Position numbers and translations under genes: made by a program
The notes under the pieces: model-generated
The model's database searches: none
Told to the model about the DNA's origin: nothing
Seen by the model: only the letters and a program-made list of their open reading frames with translations
Part shown: piece by piece, positions 1-5,575 of the stretch
How positions within the stretch are numbered: the first letter of the stretch is position 1
How the letters are laid out: the number at the start of each line of letters is the position of its first letter
Source of the DNA: an uncultured Bacillota bacterium
GTDB taxonomy: Bacteria > Bacillota > UBA994 > UBA5500
Assembly: GCA_937874815.1 (NCBI GenBank)
Contig: CALNBW010000331.1
Location: 1-8,773, forward strand
Direction: 5' to 3'
Length of the DNA stretch: 8,773 bases

Positions 1-352
1 CCGCCACAATCTCAGTTACTCTAACCTCCGTCCGCTCAGGTCGCCCCGTATGCCTGAACACATGCAATTCAACCACCTGTGCATCGTCTAACCAAATCAC
101 GCCATTGCAACCGTCCAAAATGGATTTTGCGTAGTTATCGACGTCTCCAGCTCGCTGGCCCTTAAGGTAAATGTGTATTTCTACCCTTACCGGTCCATGA
201 ATTAAGCCAAAATGAGCCGCCTTCGCTGCCCAGCCCACCTGATCCTTATAAGCCAGGTACCCCTTCGCCCGATCGCTAACCCATTTTCCATGCCTGGTCA
301 TCCGCACAGCTGGCACGGGGCGATCAGGTACTACAAACTCTACGCAAGTCAT
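1..352 (-). CDS. rusA: RusA-family Holliday junction resolvase (3' end outside window)
   Basis: The minus frame opens with ATG at 352-350 and stays open to base 1, giving 117 residues without a stop, so the gene is truncated only by the window edge. RusA enzymes are dimeric nucleases that cut four-way DNA junctions during phage recombination and replication. The diagnostic motif is visible at residues 69-93: GDVDNYAKSILDGCNG followed by a DDAQV segment. D70, D72, K76 and D90 match the acidic and lysine active-site residues of the family, at nearly the same numbering as in E. coli RusA. The N-terminal PxRPVPAVR segment is also typical. Its ATG overlaps the TGA of the preceding small gene (ATGA), so translation is probably coupled. 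Placement after the replication initiator is common in temperate phages. Family assignment is firm; activity is inferred. Confidence 0.95.
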   Translation of the reverse strand, partial: MTCVEFVVPDRPVPAVRMTRHGKWVSDRAKGYLAYKDQVGWAAKAAHFGLIHGPVRVEIHIYLKGQRAGDVDNYAKSILDGCNGVIWLDDAQVVELHVFRHTGRPERTEVRVTEIVA

Positions 353-531
353 GCACTCACCCCGGGCCGCCATTCAGCCCAAGCTACCAGCCTGCCCGGG
401 CTCATAGGGCAGGGTCTACCTCGCAAAAACGTGCCAACGATAATCACACCTTTAGCAGCCGCTCGTTCCTTGGCCCTACGTCTACGCTCTTCCCTAGCCT
501 TGCGACCTGGCCGCTTATGTTGCGCTGCCAC
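349..531 (-). CDS. small basic protein of unknown function, coupled to rusA
   Basis: This is a 60-residue frame starting at GTG 531-529, with a TTG one codon earlier as an alternative. It ends in a TGA that overlaps the rusA ATG. Its start lies inside the end of the preceding gene, behind a purine-rich stretch (GAAGAAGGGGGC) that can act as ribosome binding site. Residues 6-26 are dense in Arg and Lys (KRPGRKAREERRRRAKERAA). A more hydrophobic stretch (VIIVGTFLRG) and a C-terminal Trp-containing tail follow. The basic N-terminus suggests nucleic-acid contact, but no family is recognised. The frame is open much further upstream, to 666, but that part only overlaps the preceding gene and is not needed. 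The ATGA junction is the main reason to accept it. Confidence 0.55.
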   Translation of the reverse strand: MAAQHKRPGRKAREERRRRAKERAAAKGVIIVGTFLRGRPCPMSPGRLVAWAEWRPGVSA

Positions 532-847
532 CAAGACCGCCCCCTTCTTCCCGCATACAGATAGGTATATAGCAACGTCCATTGCCATGAGGCATTCGCC
601 TAGCATACGGGCACTTTTGCACCAGGCAAAACTCTCTCTTATCCTGCCGAATACTCCCCGATTCAAACCTTTCAGGCTTAGATGGTAAGCATTTACGCAC
701 TCCTAACTTCATCGCCCGCTGTTGTACTGCACCCCTTGTACGGTCGATAAGCTCAGCGATATATGCCCCAGAGTGATCTGGATATAGCTCGCGAATTAGA
801 ACATCTTCCATGGCCGTCCATTTGGCGCCTAACCTTGTTGCTTGCAT
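515..847 (-). CDS. SANT/Myb-like DNA-binding protein with C-terminal four-cysteine motif
   Basis: The product has 110 residues. Residues 9-50 follow the pattern of the small SANT/Myb-like helix-turn-helix proteins common in Bacillota phages: KWTAMEDVLIRELYP, then IAELIDRTRGAVQQRA and KLGV. The C-terminal half has C74-x4-C79-x12-C92-x4-C97, spaced like a zinc-binding knuckle. The start is secure: ATG at 847-845 follows the stop of the replication gene after one base, and the GGAGGG ribosome binding site lies inside that gene's last codons. The reading continues past the start of the next small gene, overlapping it by 17 bases. A role in DNA binding near replication genes is inferred from the motif and the neighbours. 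The pairing of the two domains was not recognised as a named family. Confidence 0.75.
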   Translation of the reverse strand: MQATRLGAKWTAMEDVLIRELYPDHSGAYIAELIDRTRGAVQQRAMKLGVRKCLPSKPERFESGSIRQDKREFCLVQKCPYARRMPHGNGRCYIPICMREEGGGLGGSAT

Positions 848-848
848 A

Positions 849-1871
849 CTAACCCTCCTCTGCTATCTGGTAGTTCCAGCCCGGTATTCGATATAGGTCC
901 AGATCATCCAACGTTGATTTCCCGCTAACAGGATCCGTATATTGCGACCTTCGTCTACGCCCCCGCTTCGTTGCTATTGGCGGTGCAGGTGCAACCGCTG
1001 GCATTAACCGCTCCAGCTCTGCCTCTGCCGCCATCTGCCGCATGATGCCCCTAGTGTACTGCTCCCGCTTACCCGCGTGATCACGTAAGTGCACGTCAAC
1101 TGCCGCTATAACAACATCTGCAGGGTGCTGCTCCCATAGCTGCATTTCCCGTCTGACTATGCTCATGGCTATCTTGCCGGCATACCTTGTCTGATTAATC
1201 AGCTCCCAGTAGTCGCGCACGATAGGCTGATCATCTGGCCCATAGCGTTCGAAACTAGCCAGAACGTCTTCCAGCTGCTCGCGCTTATGGGGGGTAGGGG
1301 GGAATAACAGAACACTACTTTCTTTAAACCTTTCTTTAGGGGTGCTAGAAATGCGGTCACCACGGGGTTCGTGAGGTGGTACCTCCCCCCCACTTTGGGG
1401 GGAGGCCTCCCCTCGGGTTTGGGGGGAGGCACCACTTTGGGGGGTCCCCCCAACTTGGGGGGAGGTGCTTGCAGTAATAGTGCTATTTTCAGTCGTGTTT
1501 TTGTCACACTCTTGGGCAACTATTTCTAGAGTCTTGTCGCTGATCAGCGATAGATCTAGCACTTCGAATGCCCAGGTGCGAATGTCTTTGTTGAATTTGT
1601 AGATGCCAGCCCCTTCAAAACTCGCCCTCCTGATCTCTATAACTATGTTTGCGTCTATTAGTGCTCTTAACGGAGAACCAATCTTCTTCGGGCTAATGCC
1701 AGTCTCGTCGGACAATAACTGAAAAGAAGCCTCAATCTCAGTTCGATGCCACGAATATGTAAGACGCCATATGGCCCAACAGAGCCGGTACTGATTACCG
1801 CTCAGACTGGCCTTAGACATGGCCTCCATAATCGGATTCCAGATCCGCGTAAAATACCTTAGCTCTGACAC
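849..1871 (-). CDS. phage O-like replication initiation protein
   Basis: The product has 340 residues and starts with GTG at 1871-1869 behind GGAGGGGATGAC. Residues 1-110 match the N-terminal winged-helix domain of phage replication protein O (Phage_rep_O type): NPIMEAMSKASLSGNQYRL, then a TYSWHR segment, then the LSDETGISPKKIGSPLRAL recognition-helix region. Proteins of this type bind origin repeats and load the replicative helicase. Residues 121-185 are a low-complexity linker with repeated SPQ-x-GG units, encoded by the G6/C6 DNA repeats listed separately. The C-terminal part (about 190-340) is mostly helical with a basic KRGRRRR patch near residue 304 and no clear ATPase motifs, so this is an initiator or loader-recruiter rather than a helicase. 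In lambda the origin lies inside gene O at the equivalent place. No helicase or DnaC-like gene follows in this window. Confidence 0.88.
   Translation of the reverse strand: MSELRYFTRIWNPIMEAMSKASLSGNQYRLCWAIWRLTYSWHRTEIEASFQLLSDETGISPKKIGSPLRALIDANIVIEIRRASFEGAGIYKFNKDIRTWAFEVLDLSLISDKTLEIVAQECDKNTTENSTITASTSPQVGGTPQSGASPQTRGEASPQSGGEVPPHEPRGDRISSTPKERFKESSVLLFPPTPHKREQLEDVLASFERYGPDDQPIVRDYWELINQTRYAGKIAMSIVRREMQLWEQHPADVVIAAVDVHLRDHAGKREQYTRGIMRQMAAEAELERLMPAVAPAPPIATKRGRRRRSQYTDPVSGKSTLDDLDLYRIPGWNYQIAEEG
1289..1302 (+). repeat. paired G6 runs inside the replication gene
   Basis: The plus strand reads six G, TA, six G. It lies about 80 bases from the main repeat cluster in the same gene and has the same G6 run length. 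In the protein it encodes part of a proline-rich stretch (LFPPTPHK). It may belong to the same origin structure. Confidence 0.5.
1382..1465. repeat. G6/C6 iteron-like repeats, candidate replication origin
   Basis: Four copies of an ACTTTGGGGGG-like unit (two of them GGTTTGGGGGG and AACTTGGGGGG) have G6 runs starting at 1397, 1421, 1439 and 1457, a spacing of 24, 18 and 18 bases. The copies at 1382-1405 and 1445-1465 are flanked by C6-7 runs and form near-palindromes; 1406-1429 is a degenerate version. All spacings are multiples of three, which preserves the reading frame. Position between the DNA-binding domain and C-terminal part of an O-like initiator matches the lambda origin. Four G6 runs on one strand could also fold as a G-quadruplex. 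Origin function is inferred. Confidence 0.65.
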
Positions 1872-1894
1872 GTCATCCCCTCCCCCATAATCCT

Positions 1895-2083
1895 TTAGGC
1901 AGGTTTGCCCTTAGCACGCCTATACGCCGCTCTTAAGTTCTTTTCAGCCGCATCTAACTCTATGGCCGCAGTCAGCTCATCTTCGAATGTTGGCGCCTGT
2001 CTTAATCTCGTTTCAGCTATATCCCGCTGTCTAAATGCCTCATGTAGCTCATTGCGATGGAGTTCAGTTAGGTTGATGCTCAA
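1895..2083 (-). CDS. small helical protein of unknown function
   Basis: The chosen start is TTG at 2083-2081, which overlaps the TGA of the preceding gene (TTGA) and gives 62 residues: MSINLTELHRN onward. A longer form from GTG at 2134 is open but would sit almost entirely inside the preceding gene. The protein is charged and predicted largely helical, with a repeated pattern of Arg, Glu and Ala (DIAETRLRQ, LDAAEKNLRAAYRRAK). It could form a coiled coil. No conserved family or catalytic motif is recognised. The GGGGGT stretch shortly upstream may serve as ribosome binding site. The overlap suggests it is translated by coupling to its neighbour. Confidence 0.6.
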   Translation of the reverse strand: MSINLTELHRNELHEAFRQRDIAETRLRQAPTFEDELTAAIELDAAEKNLRAAYRRAKGKPA

Positions 2084-2445
2084 CCTTGCACCCCCTCTGG
2101 CTCCAAGCCGGCCTTGTCCTCGCACGCGCTGCACAGATCATCCTCCACTGCCTGCGCGGCCTGCAATTCCGACTCCAATTTATCAAGGCGTTCATGGTCT
2201 GTTTCCACGAAAAGAATGTCGCCTTGATATTTCGTCGTTTTGTCATAGACACAAAGGCCTTTGTTCATGCTTCTTGCTTGGTCTCCCGTAAGTTCCCGAA
2301 AGTCGCTTTTGCGAAGCTTGTCAATCATGGATTCTCTGCTCCAATCAGCACCAACAAGGCCAAAGCCTGGATTATAAAAGGTGTGAACGCTTTCGCCATC
2401 AGGTAAAATGGATATCGCCTGTTCGGCTGTTATGTATATTCTCAT
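2080..2445 (-). CDS. conserved-looking phage protein of unknown function
   Basis: The product has 121 residues from ATG at 2445-2443. It begins with MRIYITAEQAISILPDGESV, followed by a globular-looking middle (HTFYNPGFGLVGADWSRE), and ends in an acidic, helical tail with two cysteines (CSAC at residues 106-109). The N-terminal style resembles short accessory proteins often seen in temperate phages of Bacillota, but I cannot name a domain. The start lies two bases after the TAG that closes the restored frame of the upstream Ea22/DUF551 gene, which supports both that start and that frame reconstruction. The ribosome binding site is weak (AGGGCAGG), so coupling to the upstream gene is likely. 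Confidence 0.75.
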   Translation of the reverse strand: MRIYITAEQAISILPDGESVHTFYNPGFGLVGADWSRESMIDKLRKSDFRELTGDQARSMNKGLCVYDKTTKYQGDILFVETDHERLDKLESELQAAQAVEDDLCSACEDKAGLEPEGVQG

Positions 2446-2447
2446 CG

Positions 2448-3093
2448 CTACGCCTGCCCTTCATCATCAATAGCGGCAGGAAGCGGGCACCAGTGGGTAA
2501 TTCGGTAAATGTCATCCCAGTCGTTTGCCTCATACCACTGCCCATCCTCCAAGAAAGCGGCCGTATACATCTTGGCTCGTGTGACGCGCAATCACCATAT
2601 CCCCATCGTCAGGCAGCCGCTCGTCTACAGATATCCATCGCCATAGCTCTCTTAAATCGTTCAGCTCGCGCGTAACCAGACCCAAATGCTCATGCTGTCG
2701 TCGCACATTATCCATGCACTGGCCTAGTTCCGAACGGTAAACATCTGCCAAGTGTTCGGCCTTCTGAGTCCTCTCAAGCAGCCTTGGTACCAGCTCGCGA
2801 GCTGCGGCGATGAATGTGGCATCATCCTCTATGTCCGCCGCCTCCTCGGCGCGTGGGCGCACTGAGACAATACCAATCCAGCCCTCGCCACCCATATCTG
2901 CAATCCCGATATGCTCCATGAAGTGGCCTGTAATCCACGCACTGTCCTTAACCTCCCACGGCCCAGGCGTCGCAGCCTCGCACAATTCCTTGATCTGCTC
3001 GTCGGTGAACTCTGTAATGCTAATCCCTGTCTCATTATCATGTTGAGCGGCTTTAACAGCAGCCGTTGTTGCCTGCTCATCTGCCATGTTCAT
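2448..3093 (-). pseudogene. Ea22-like protein with C-terminal DUF551-type domain, split by a one-base frameshift
   Basis: ATG at 3093-3091 shares a base with the stop of the 38-codon gene upstream (TAATG), and GGAGG lies four bases before it; ATG at 3087 is an alternative. Residues 28-46 read TEFTDEQIKELCEAATPGPW, and residues 90-110 read DDATFIAAARELVPRLLER, the hallmarks of Ea22-like phage proteins. A DUF551-like domain follows: WRWISVDERLPDDGDMVIAR. The literal frame then stops at 2530 after unrelated residues. Dropping one base near 2583 gives TRAKMYTAAFLEDGQWYEAN, then the typical DUF551 ending ITHWCPLP and a TAG at 2450-2448, for 214 residues in all. Either the gene is broken or the base is a sequencing error. 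Function of the family is not well defined. Confidence 0.85.
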
Positions 3094-3209
3094 TAGTCCT
3101 CCTCTCCATCTCGTCCTAGCGGACACCATTTTGGCGTTGATCCTGACCATTGCGCCTTGTGACCGATCTTTTTGGTACGTGGCGTCGATTTGTCAGTCAG
3201 CTTACTCAT
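3093..3209 (-). CDS. 38-residue protein between the two Ea22-like genes
   Basis: The ATG at 3209-3207 lies inside the last codons of the upstream Ea22-like gene (GATGAGTAA) and is preceded by a strong ribosome binding site, AAGGAGG, nine bases away. The frame ends in TAA, whose last base is the first base of the next gene's ATG. The product is MSKLTDKSTPRTKKIGHKAQ followed by WSGSTPKWCPLGRDGEED. It has a basic first half, a WCPL motif and an acidic tail, and no recognised family. The overlap at both ends and the strong ribosome binding site make it more convincing than its length suggests. Confidence 0.7.
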   Translation of the reverse strand: MSKLTDKSTPRTKKIGHKAQWSGSTPKWCPLGRDGEED

Positions 3210-3741
3210 CCTGTTCAACCTCCTTGGGCTGCCGACCGCGCCATTCACCTGACTGCACCATGTACTTTGCATCTACTAAACCCATGTATTTTGCATGTGA
3301 GTAATTCGCCATATCTTTTTCATTGCGGCCTAAGTACATTTCTTCCTTATCGAGTTGTTCGTCCATCATTTGATTAAGTTCCCAGGCTATCCCATCCACC
3401 GCCGCTCGTTCTCTACCCTGCGCCTCAGCGAGCGCTCGCTGCAAGGTTTCTTGTCCAGTAATCGCGGCACTGAGCAGCTCTGCTTGTTCGACAAGCTGCG
3501 CCTCGGCCCGTTGCGCCCTCTCTAGCAACTGCGGCACTAGTTCACGCGCGGCGGCGATAAATTGAGCATCATTGCTTGTGTTCGCCTCATAGAGCCCAAA
3601 CATTCTGCTGATAATCGTTCCTTTGCACCCATCTTCAAGTTTTGTATATACTGCTGGCTCAAAAGTGTCGTGATAATCACTCCACGGCCCCGCTGTCGCC
3701 TTCTCGCACAACTCCCGTATCTGCTCGTCGGTCAGCGTCAT
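3202..3741 (-). CDS. Ea22-like phage protein
   Basis: The start is ATG at 3741-3739, which overlaps the TGA of the recombinase-remnant frame (ATGA); a longer GTG form from 3780 would only add residues that overlap that frame. The product has 179 residues. It opens with MTLTDEQIRELCEKATAGPW and has NDAQFIAAARELVPQLLERA near residues 58-78, both shared with the second Ea22-like gene at 2448-3093. A coiled-coil-like stretch (AQRAEAQLVEQAELL) follows, then a region rich in Met and acidic residues, and a tail ending KEVEQDE. Unlike its paralogue it has no DUF551 domain. Ea22-like proteins belong to the delayed early accessory genes of lambdoid phages; no enzymatic role is known to me. Confidence 0.85.
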   Translation of the reverse strand: MTLTDEQIRELCEKATAGPWSDYHDTFEPAVYTKLEDGCKGTIISRMFGLYEANTSNDAQFIAAARELVPQLLERAQRAEAQLVEQAELLSAAITGQETLQRALAEAQGRERAAVDGIAWELNQMMDEQLDKEEMYLGRNEKDMANYSHAKYMGLVDAKYMVQSGEWRGRQPKEVEQDE

Positions 3742-4334
3742 TGCCCCACCCCCATTCGGTACCGTCGCAGGCTTGCCCACCCAGAAAGACTACGAAACAG
3801 CCACTTGCCGCTCTGCAAGCCCCAAACAGCTATAATCTCGTCACCGTGAGCGATAACTATTGCATTCCGCCGTAACCATACTAAAGAAGTATTGGCGAGA
3901 CTGAGCTCCTTTGACGCCAGCGAAACGTACGAGCGCCTCAAAGAATGAAAGGAAGATAGAATAGGGAGCCCGGCACACGCCGAAGCTATCAGGAGGTGCA
4001 AAGATAGCATTTGCGGATTGAGAGGCCTGCCTGATCTCGAGACAAATACCAACGCGGAGGGTATAGGATGTTCCTGGCTTTGCTCGTGCTTACGCAGTTC
4101 ATCTACTAATTGCGATGACAGATGAACAACCTGCTCTAACTTACCTGTCAGCGATATAGTCTGCTTGTCCCAGTCGATGTTCTGCCACTTTAGACTAAGC
4201 AACTCACCTAGGCGCATGCCTGTTGTTAGCGCCAGGAGATATAACGGATAAAGTTTTTGATCAGAGACATGTAAGAGGAAACGCTTTGCTTCCTCAGCGG
4301 TCCAAACATCAACGTGCTTTGGTTTAACCATCAT
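3738..4334 (-). pseudogene. tyrosine recombinase catalytic-domain remnant
   Basis: The frame has 198 codons. Residues 8-60 match the start of a phage integrase catalytic domain: VWTAEEAKRFLLHV, then LLALTTGMRLGELLSLKW with the first catalytic Arg, and NIDWDKQTISL. The second box is present as FHSLRRSYVSL (HxxR). After it similarity stops: no GH-box and no catalytic Tyr at the expected distance of about 33 residues. The core-binding and arm-binding domains (normally about 150-180 residues) are also missing at the N-terminus. The unrelated tail is SLVWLRRNAIVIAHGDEI onward. I read it as a decayed fragment, though an expressed shortened protein is possible because the frame is open and its TGA overlaps the next gene by ATGA. 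The ribosome binding site (GGTGG) is weak. Confidence 0.75.
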
Positions 4335-4355
4335 ACTGCCACCATGTTAGGCATC

Positions 4356-4375
4356 CAGCGGGGCTAAGCCCGCTG
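4356..4375 (-). other. hairpin without U-run at the end of a small gene
   Basis: CAGCGGG at 4356-4362 pairs with CCCGCTG at 4369-4375 around a six-base loop. It covers the last codons and stop of the gene ending at 4364. There is no T-run on either strand, so it is not a standard terminator; it could protect an mRNA end or be chance. Confidence 0.3.
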
Positions 4376-4564
4376 AACGCCTTTCACAACACGCCCGGTA
4401 TGAGGGCACCGCTCAACAGTGGGGAATGTGAGTAGCTTGCTTGACTCCGCTGGCCGCTCATTGTGATCAAGCTCCTGTAGGTAGAGACGAAACGCCTTGT
4501 TCTTGCCGATGAAAGCGGCTACCATGTACTTGGCCGCTGGTCTTTCGTGTAGCATGACTGCCAT
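4364..4564 (-). CDS. small protein of unknown function
   Basis: The product has 66 residues from ATG at 4564-4562. It starts two bases after the stop of the preceding gene, and the GGGGAA stretch before it overlaps that gene's end. The sequence runs MAVMLHERPAAKYMVAAFIG, then a KNKAFRLYLQELDHNERP helix-like segment, and a tail with CPHTGRVVKGVQ. No family is recognised, and there is no signal peptide or clear membrane segment. A possible later start at Met4 would remove only three residues. Tight packing with its upstream neighbour suggests a shared transcript and coupled translation. Confidence 0.65.
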   Translation of the reverse strand: MAVMLHERPAAKYMVAAFIGKNKAFRLYLQELDHNERPAESSKLLTFPTVERCPHTGRVVKGVQRA

Positions 4565-4566
4565 GC

Positions 4567-4827
4567 CTAGTTCCCCTTTCTATCTACATCTATACCGTGC
4601 TTCGTGAGCTCTGCTTTCCATCTTGCCTTCACATCTGCAGAGCAGTGCTCCATTGCATCGGCCCACGTAGGCCAACGCCCATATTGATCATAGAACTTGT
4701 ATTTATAGGCCAGGCTTTGCTGATTATGTGGTTGCTCAGGATCGTGTGCTACTGCGCGCATGGTGCAAGTACCTGGCGGTGTCTGGTCTAGTAAGGTTAA
4801 TCCGAACTCTCTCTTAAGGTGGCTCAT
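4567..4827 (-). CDS. conserved-looking phage protein of unknown function
   Basis: The product has 86 residues from ATG at 4827-4825, preceded by one of the best ribosome binding sites in the window (AAGGAGG, seven bases upstream). The pattern TPPGTC, then AVAHDPEQPHNQQSLAYKYK, then FYDQYGRWPTWADAMEHCS and a helical tail resembles short hypothetical proteins I associate with Bacillota prophages, but I cannot name the family. Two cysteines (C21 and C63) are present but do not form a known zinc motif. It lies 34 bases after the XRE regulator gene and may be on the same transcript. Confidence 0.75.
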   Translation of the reverse strand: MSHLKREFGLTLLDQTPPGTCTMRAVAHDPEQPHNQQSLAYKYKFYDQYGRWPTWADAMEHCSADVKARWKAELTKHGIDVDRKGN

Positions 4828-4861
4828 TATCTGACCTCCTTGTGATATAATGGTTTTGGGT

Positions 4862-5413
4862 TTATCTAACCGCCTTCGGGGCGGCTTTTTTTTGCCGTGG
4901 CTTAACGTAGCCGCGGCTTTCTAGTTTAAGTCGGTGCGCCTGGTACACTGCAGATATACTAAAACCAAAGTCTCGGCAGATTACAGCTGCATAGTGATCA
5001 ATCGCTACCCTGGCATCTAGCAGCTGCATTAGGCTCTCCTGCACCCGCCGCATTGCCTCGCAATCATCTGTCTGCGGATGGTTGACCAGGCAAACCGCTC
5101 CAACTGCGTACGTTGCCTCTTCTAGCTCCTCCAGCACCTTGGCCCATACACTCACCCTATGTAAGTCCACCCGCTCGCCATCTAGCCATGGGCTGCAATA
5201 TGCTCCACCGGTTACAACTGCAGCGGCTTCCATACATAGCCGAGGATGATCAAGCTGCTTAACCAACACTTCCATTACCTCTGGCGTGACTGCTCGCCGG
5301 CCTGTTTCATAGGCCGAAACCGTCTTAGGGCTAATATAGGCAATCCCACCAATCTGCTCTTGGGTGATCCCCAGCTGCAGCCTGGCTTCGCGTAAAACCT
5401 CACCTATCGCCAT
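4862..5413 (-). CDS. XRE-family transcriptional regulator with long C-terminal domain
   Basis: The start is ATG at 5413-5411, eight bases after GGAGG; a GTG three codons upstream overlaps that ribosome binding site and is less likely. The product has 183 residues. Residues 3-58 are a clear HTH_3 domain: IGEVLREARLQLGITQEQIG, then ISPKTVSAYETGRRAVTPEV. The remaining 120 residues are mainly helical, with a segment near the end (FGFSISAVYQAHRLKLESRGYV) that could be a second helix-turn-helix, and a basic tail KPRQKKAAPKAVR. There is no LexA/CI-type peptidase motif, so it is not a typical self-cleaving repressor. A hairpin and an imperfect palindrome lie upstream, which may allow autoregulation. 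Its target is unknown; it probably controls the accessory and replication genes that follow. Confidence 0.88.
   Translation of the reverse strand: MAIGEVLREARLQLGITQEQIGGIAYISPKTVSAYETGRRAVTPEVMEVLVKQLDHPRLCMEAAAVVTGGAYCSPWLDGERVDLHRVSVWAKVLEELEEATYAVGAVCLVNHPQTDDCEAMRRVQESLMQLLDARVAIDHYAAVICRDFGFSISAVYQAHRLKLESRGYVKPRQKKAAPKAVR
4870..4893 (+). terminator. terminator-like hairpin with T8, plus-strand orientation
   Basis: CCGCC at 4870-4874 pairs with GGCGG at 4880-4884 around TTCGG, followed by T8 at 4886-4893. This is the form of an intrinsic terminator for rightward transcripts. It lies inside the last codons of the leftward XRE gene (encoding KKAAPK), and no rightward gene ends here, so it would only stop antisense transcription. 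Confidence 0.35.
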
Positions 5414-5422
5414 GTTCTTCAC

Positions 5423-5534
5423 CTCCCTTCGTAGAGTTGGGAGCCATTTATCCGTAATTCGTAGATATTAGCCTGCTAGTTGTCTACAGGGCCCGTGGGT
5501 ATACTTAAAGCAGTAAATCCCCTTCCTCATCCTC
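5423..5534 (-). promoter_or_regulatory. leader of the XRE gene with imperfect palindrome
   Basis: This non-coding stretch precedes the XRE regulator. An imperfect inverted repeat spans 5461-5487, with arms GTAGA and TCTAC and an inner TAGC/GCTA pair, and could be an operator. A TAGACA hexamer lies within it on the minus strand, but no good -10 follows at normal spacing, so no promoter is called. Confidence 0.3.
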
Positions 5535-5565
5535 GCCCCCGGCAGCTAGACGTAGCACCGGGGGC
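5535..5565 (-). other. strong GC-rich hairpin after the antirepressor operon
   Basis: GCCCCCGG at one arm (5558-5565) pairs perfectly with CCGGGGGC at the other (5535-5542), and an inner GCTA/TAGC pair extends the stem. It begins 10 bases after the stop of the second excisionase-type gene. Neither strand has a clear U-run after it, so it may be a weak or factor-dependent terminator, a processing site, or an attenuator for the next gene. Confidence 0.5.
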
Positions 5566-5575
5566 TTGTCCCTCG

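Noticed and set aside
212..688. 158-codon plus-strand frame
   Set aside because: It is antisense to rusA, the basic gene and the SANT-like gene, has a shadow-like composition and no ribosome binding site of note.
1199..1519. Proline-rich alternate frame (PPPKLGG repeats) in the replication gene
   Set aside because: It is the second reading of the G6/C6 repeats; the frame of the O-like protein has the domain match and the valid start.
3738..3850. P-loop-like IIAVWGLQSGKW in the tail of the recombinase remnant
   Set aside because: It lacks the GKT/S of a Walker A motif and is not followed by a Walker B; similarity is likely chance.
5468..5530. 20-codon frame (MRKGIYCFKYTHG onward) in the XRE leader, a possible leader peptide
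   Set aside because: Its upstream GGGGGCGAGG directly abuts the ATG, which is poor spacing, and nothing else supports translation.
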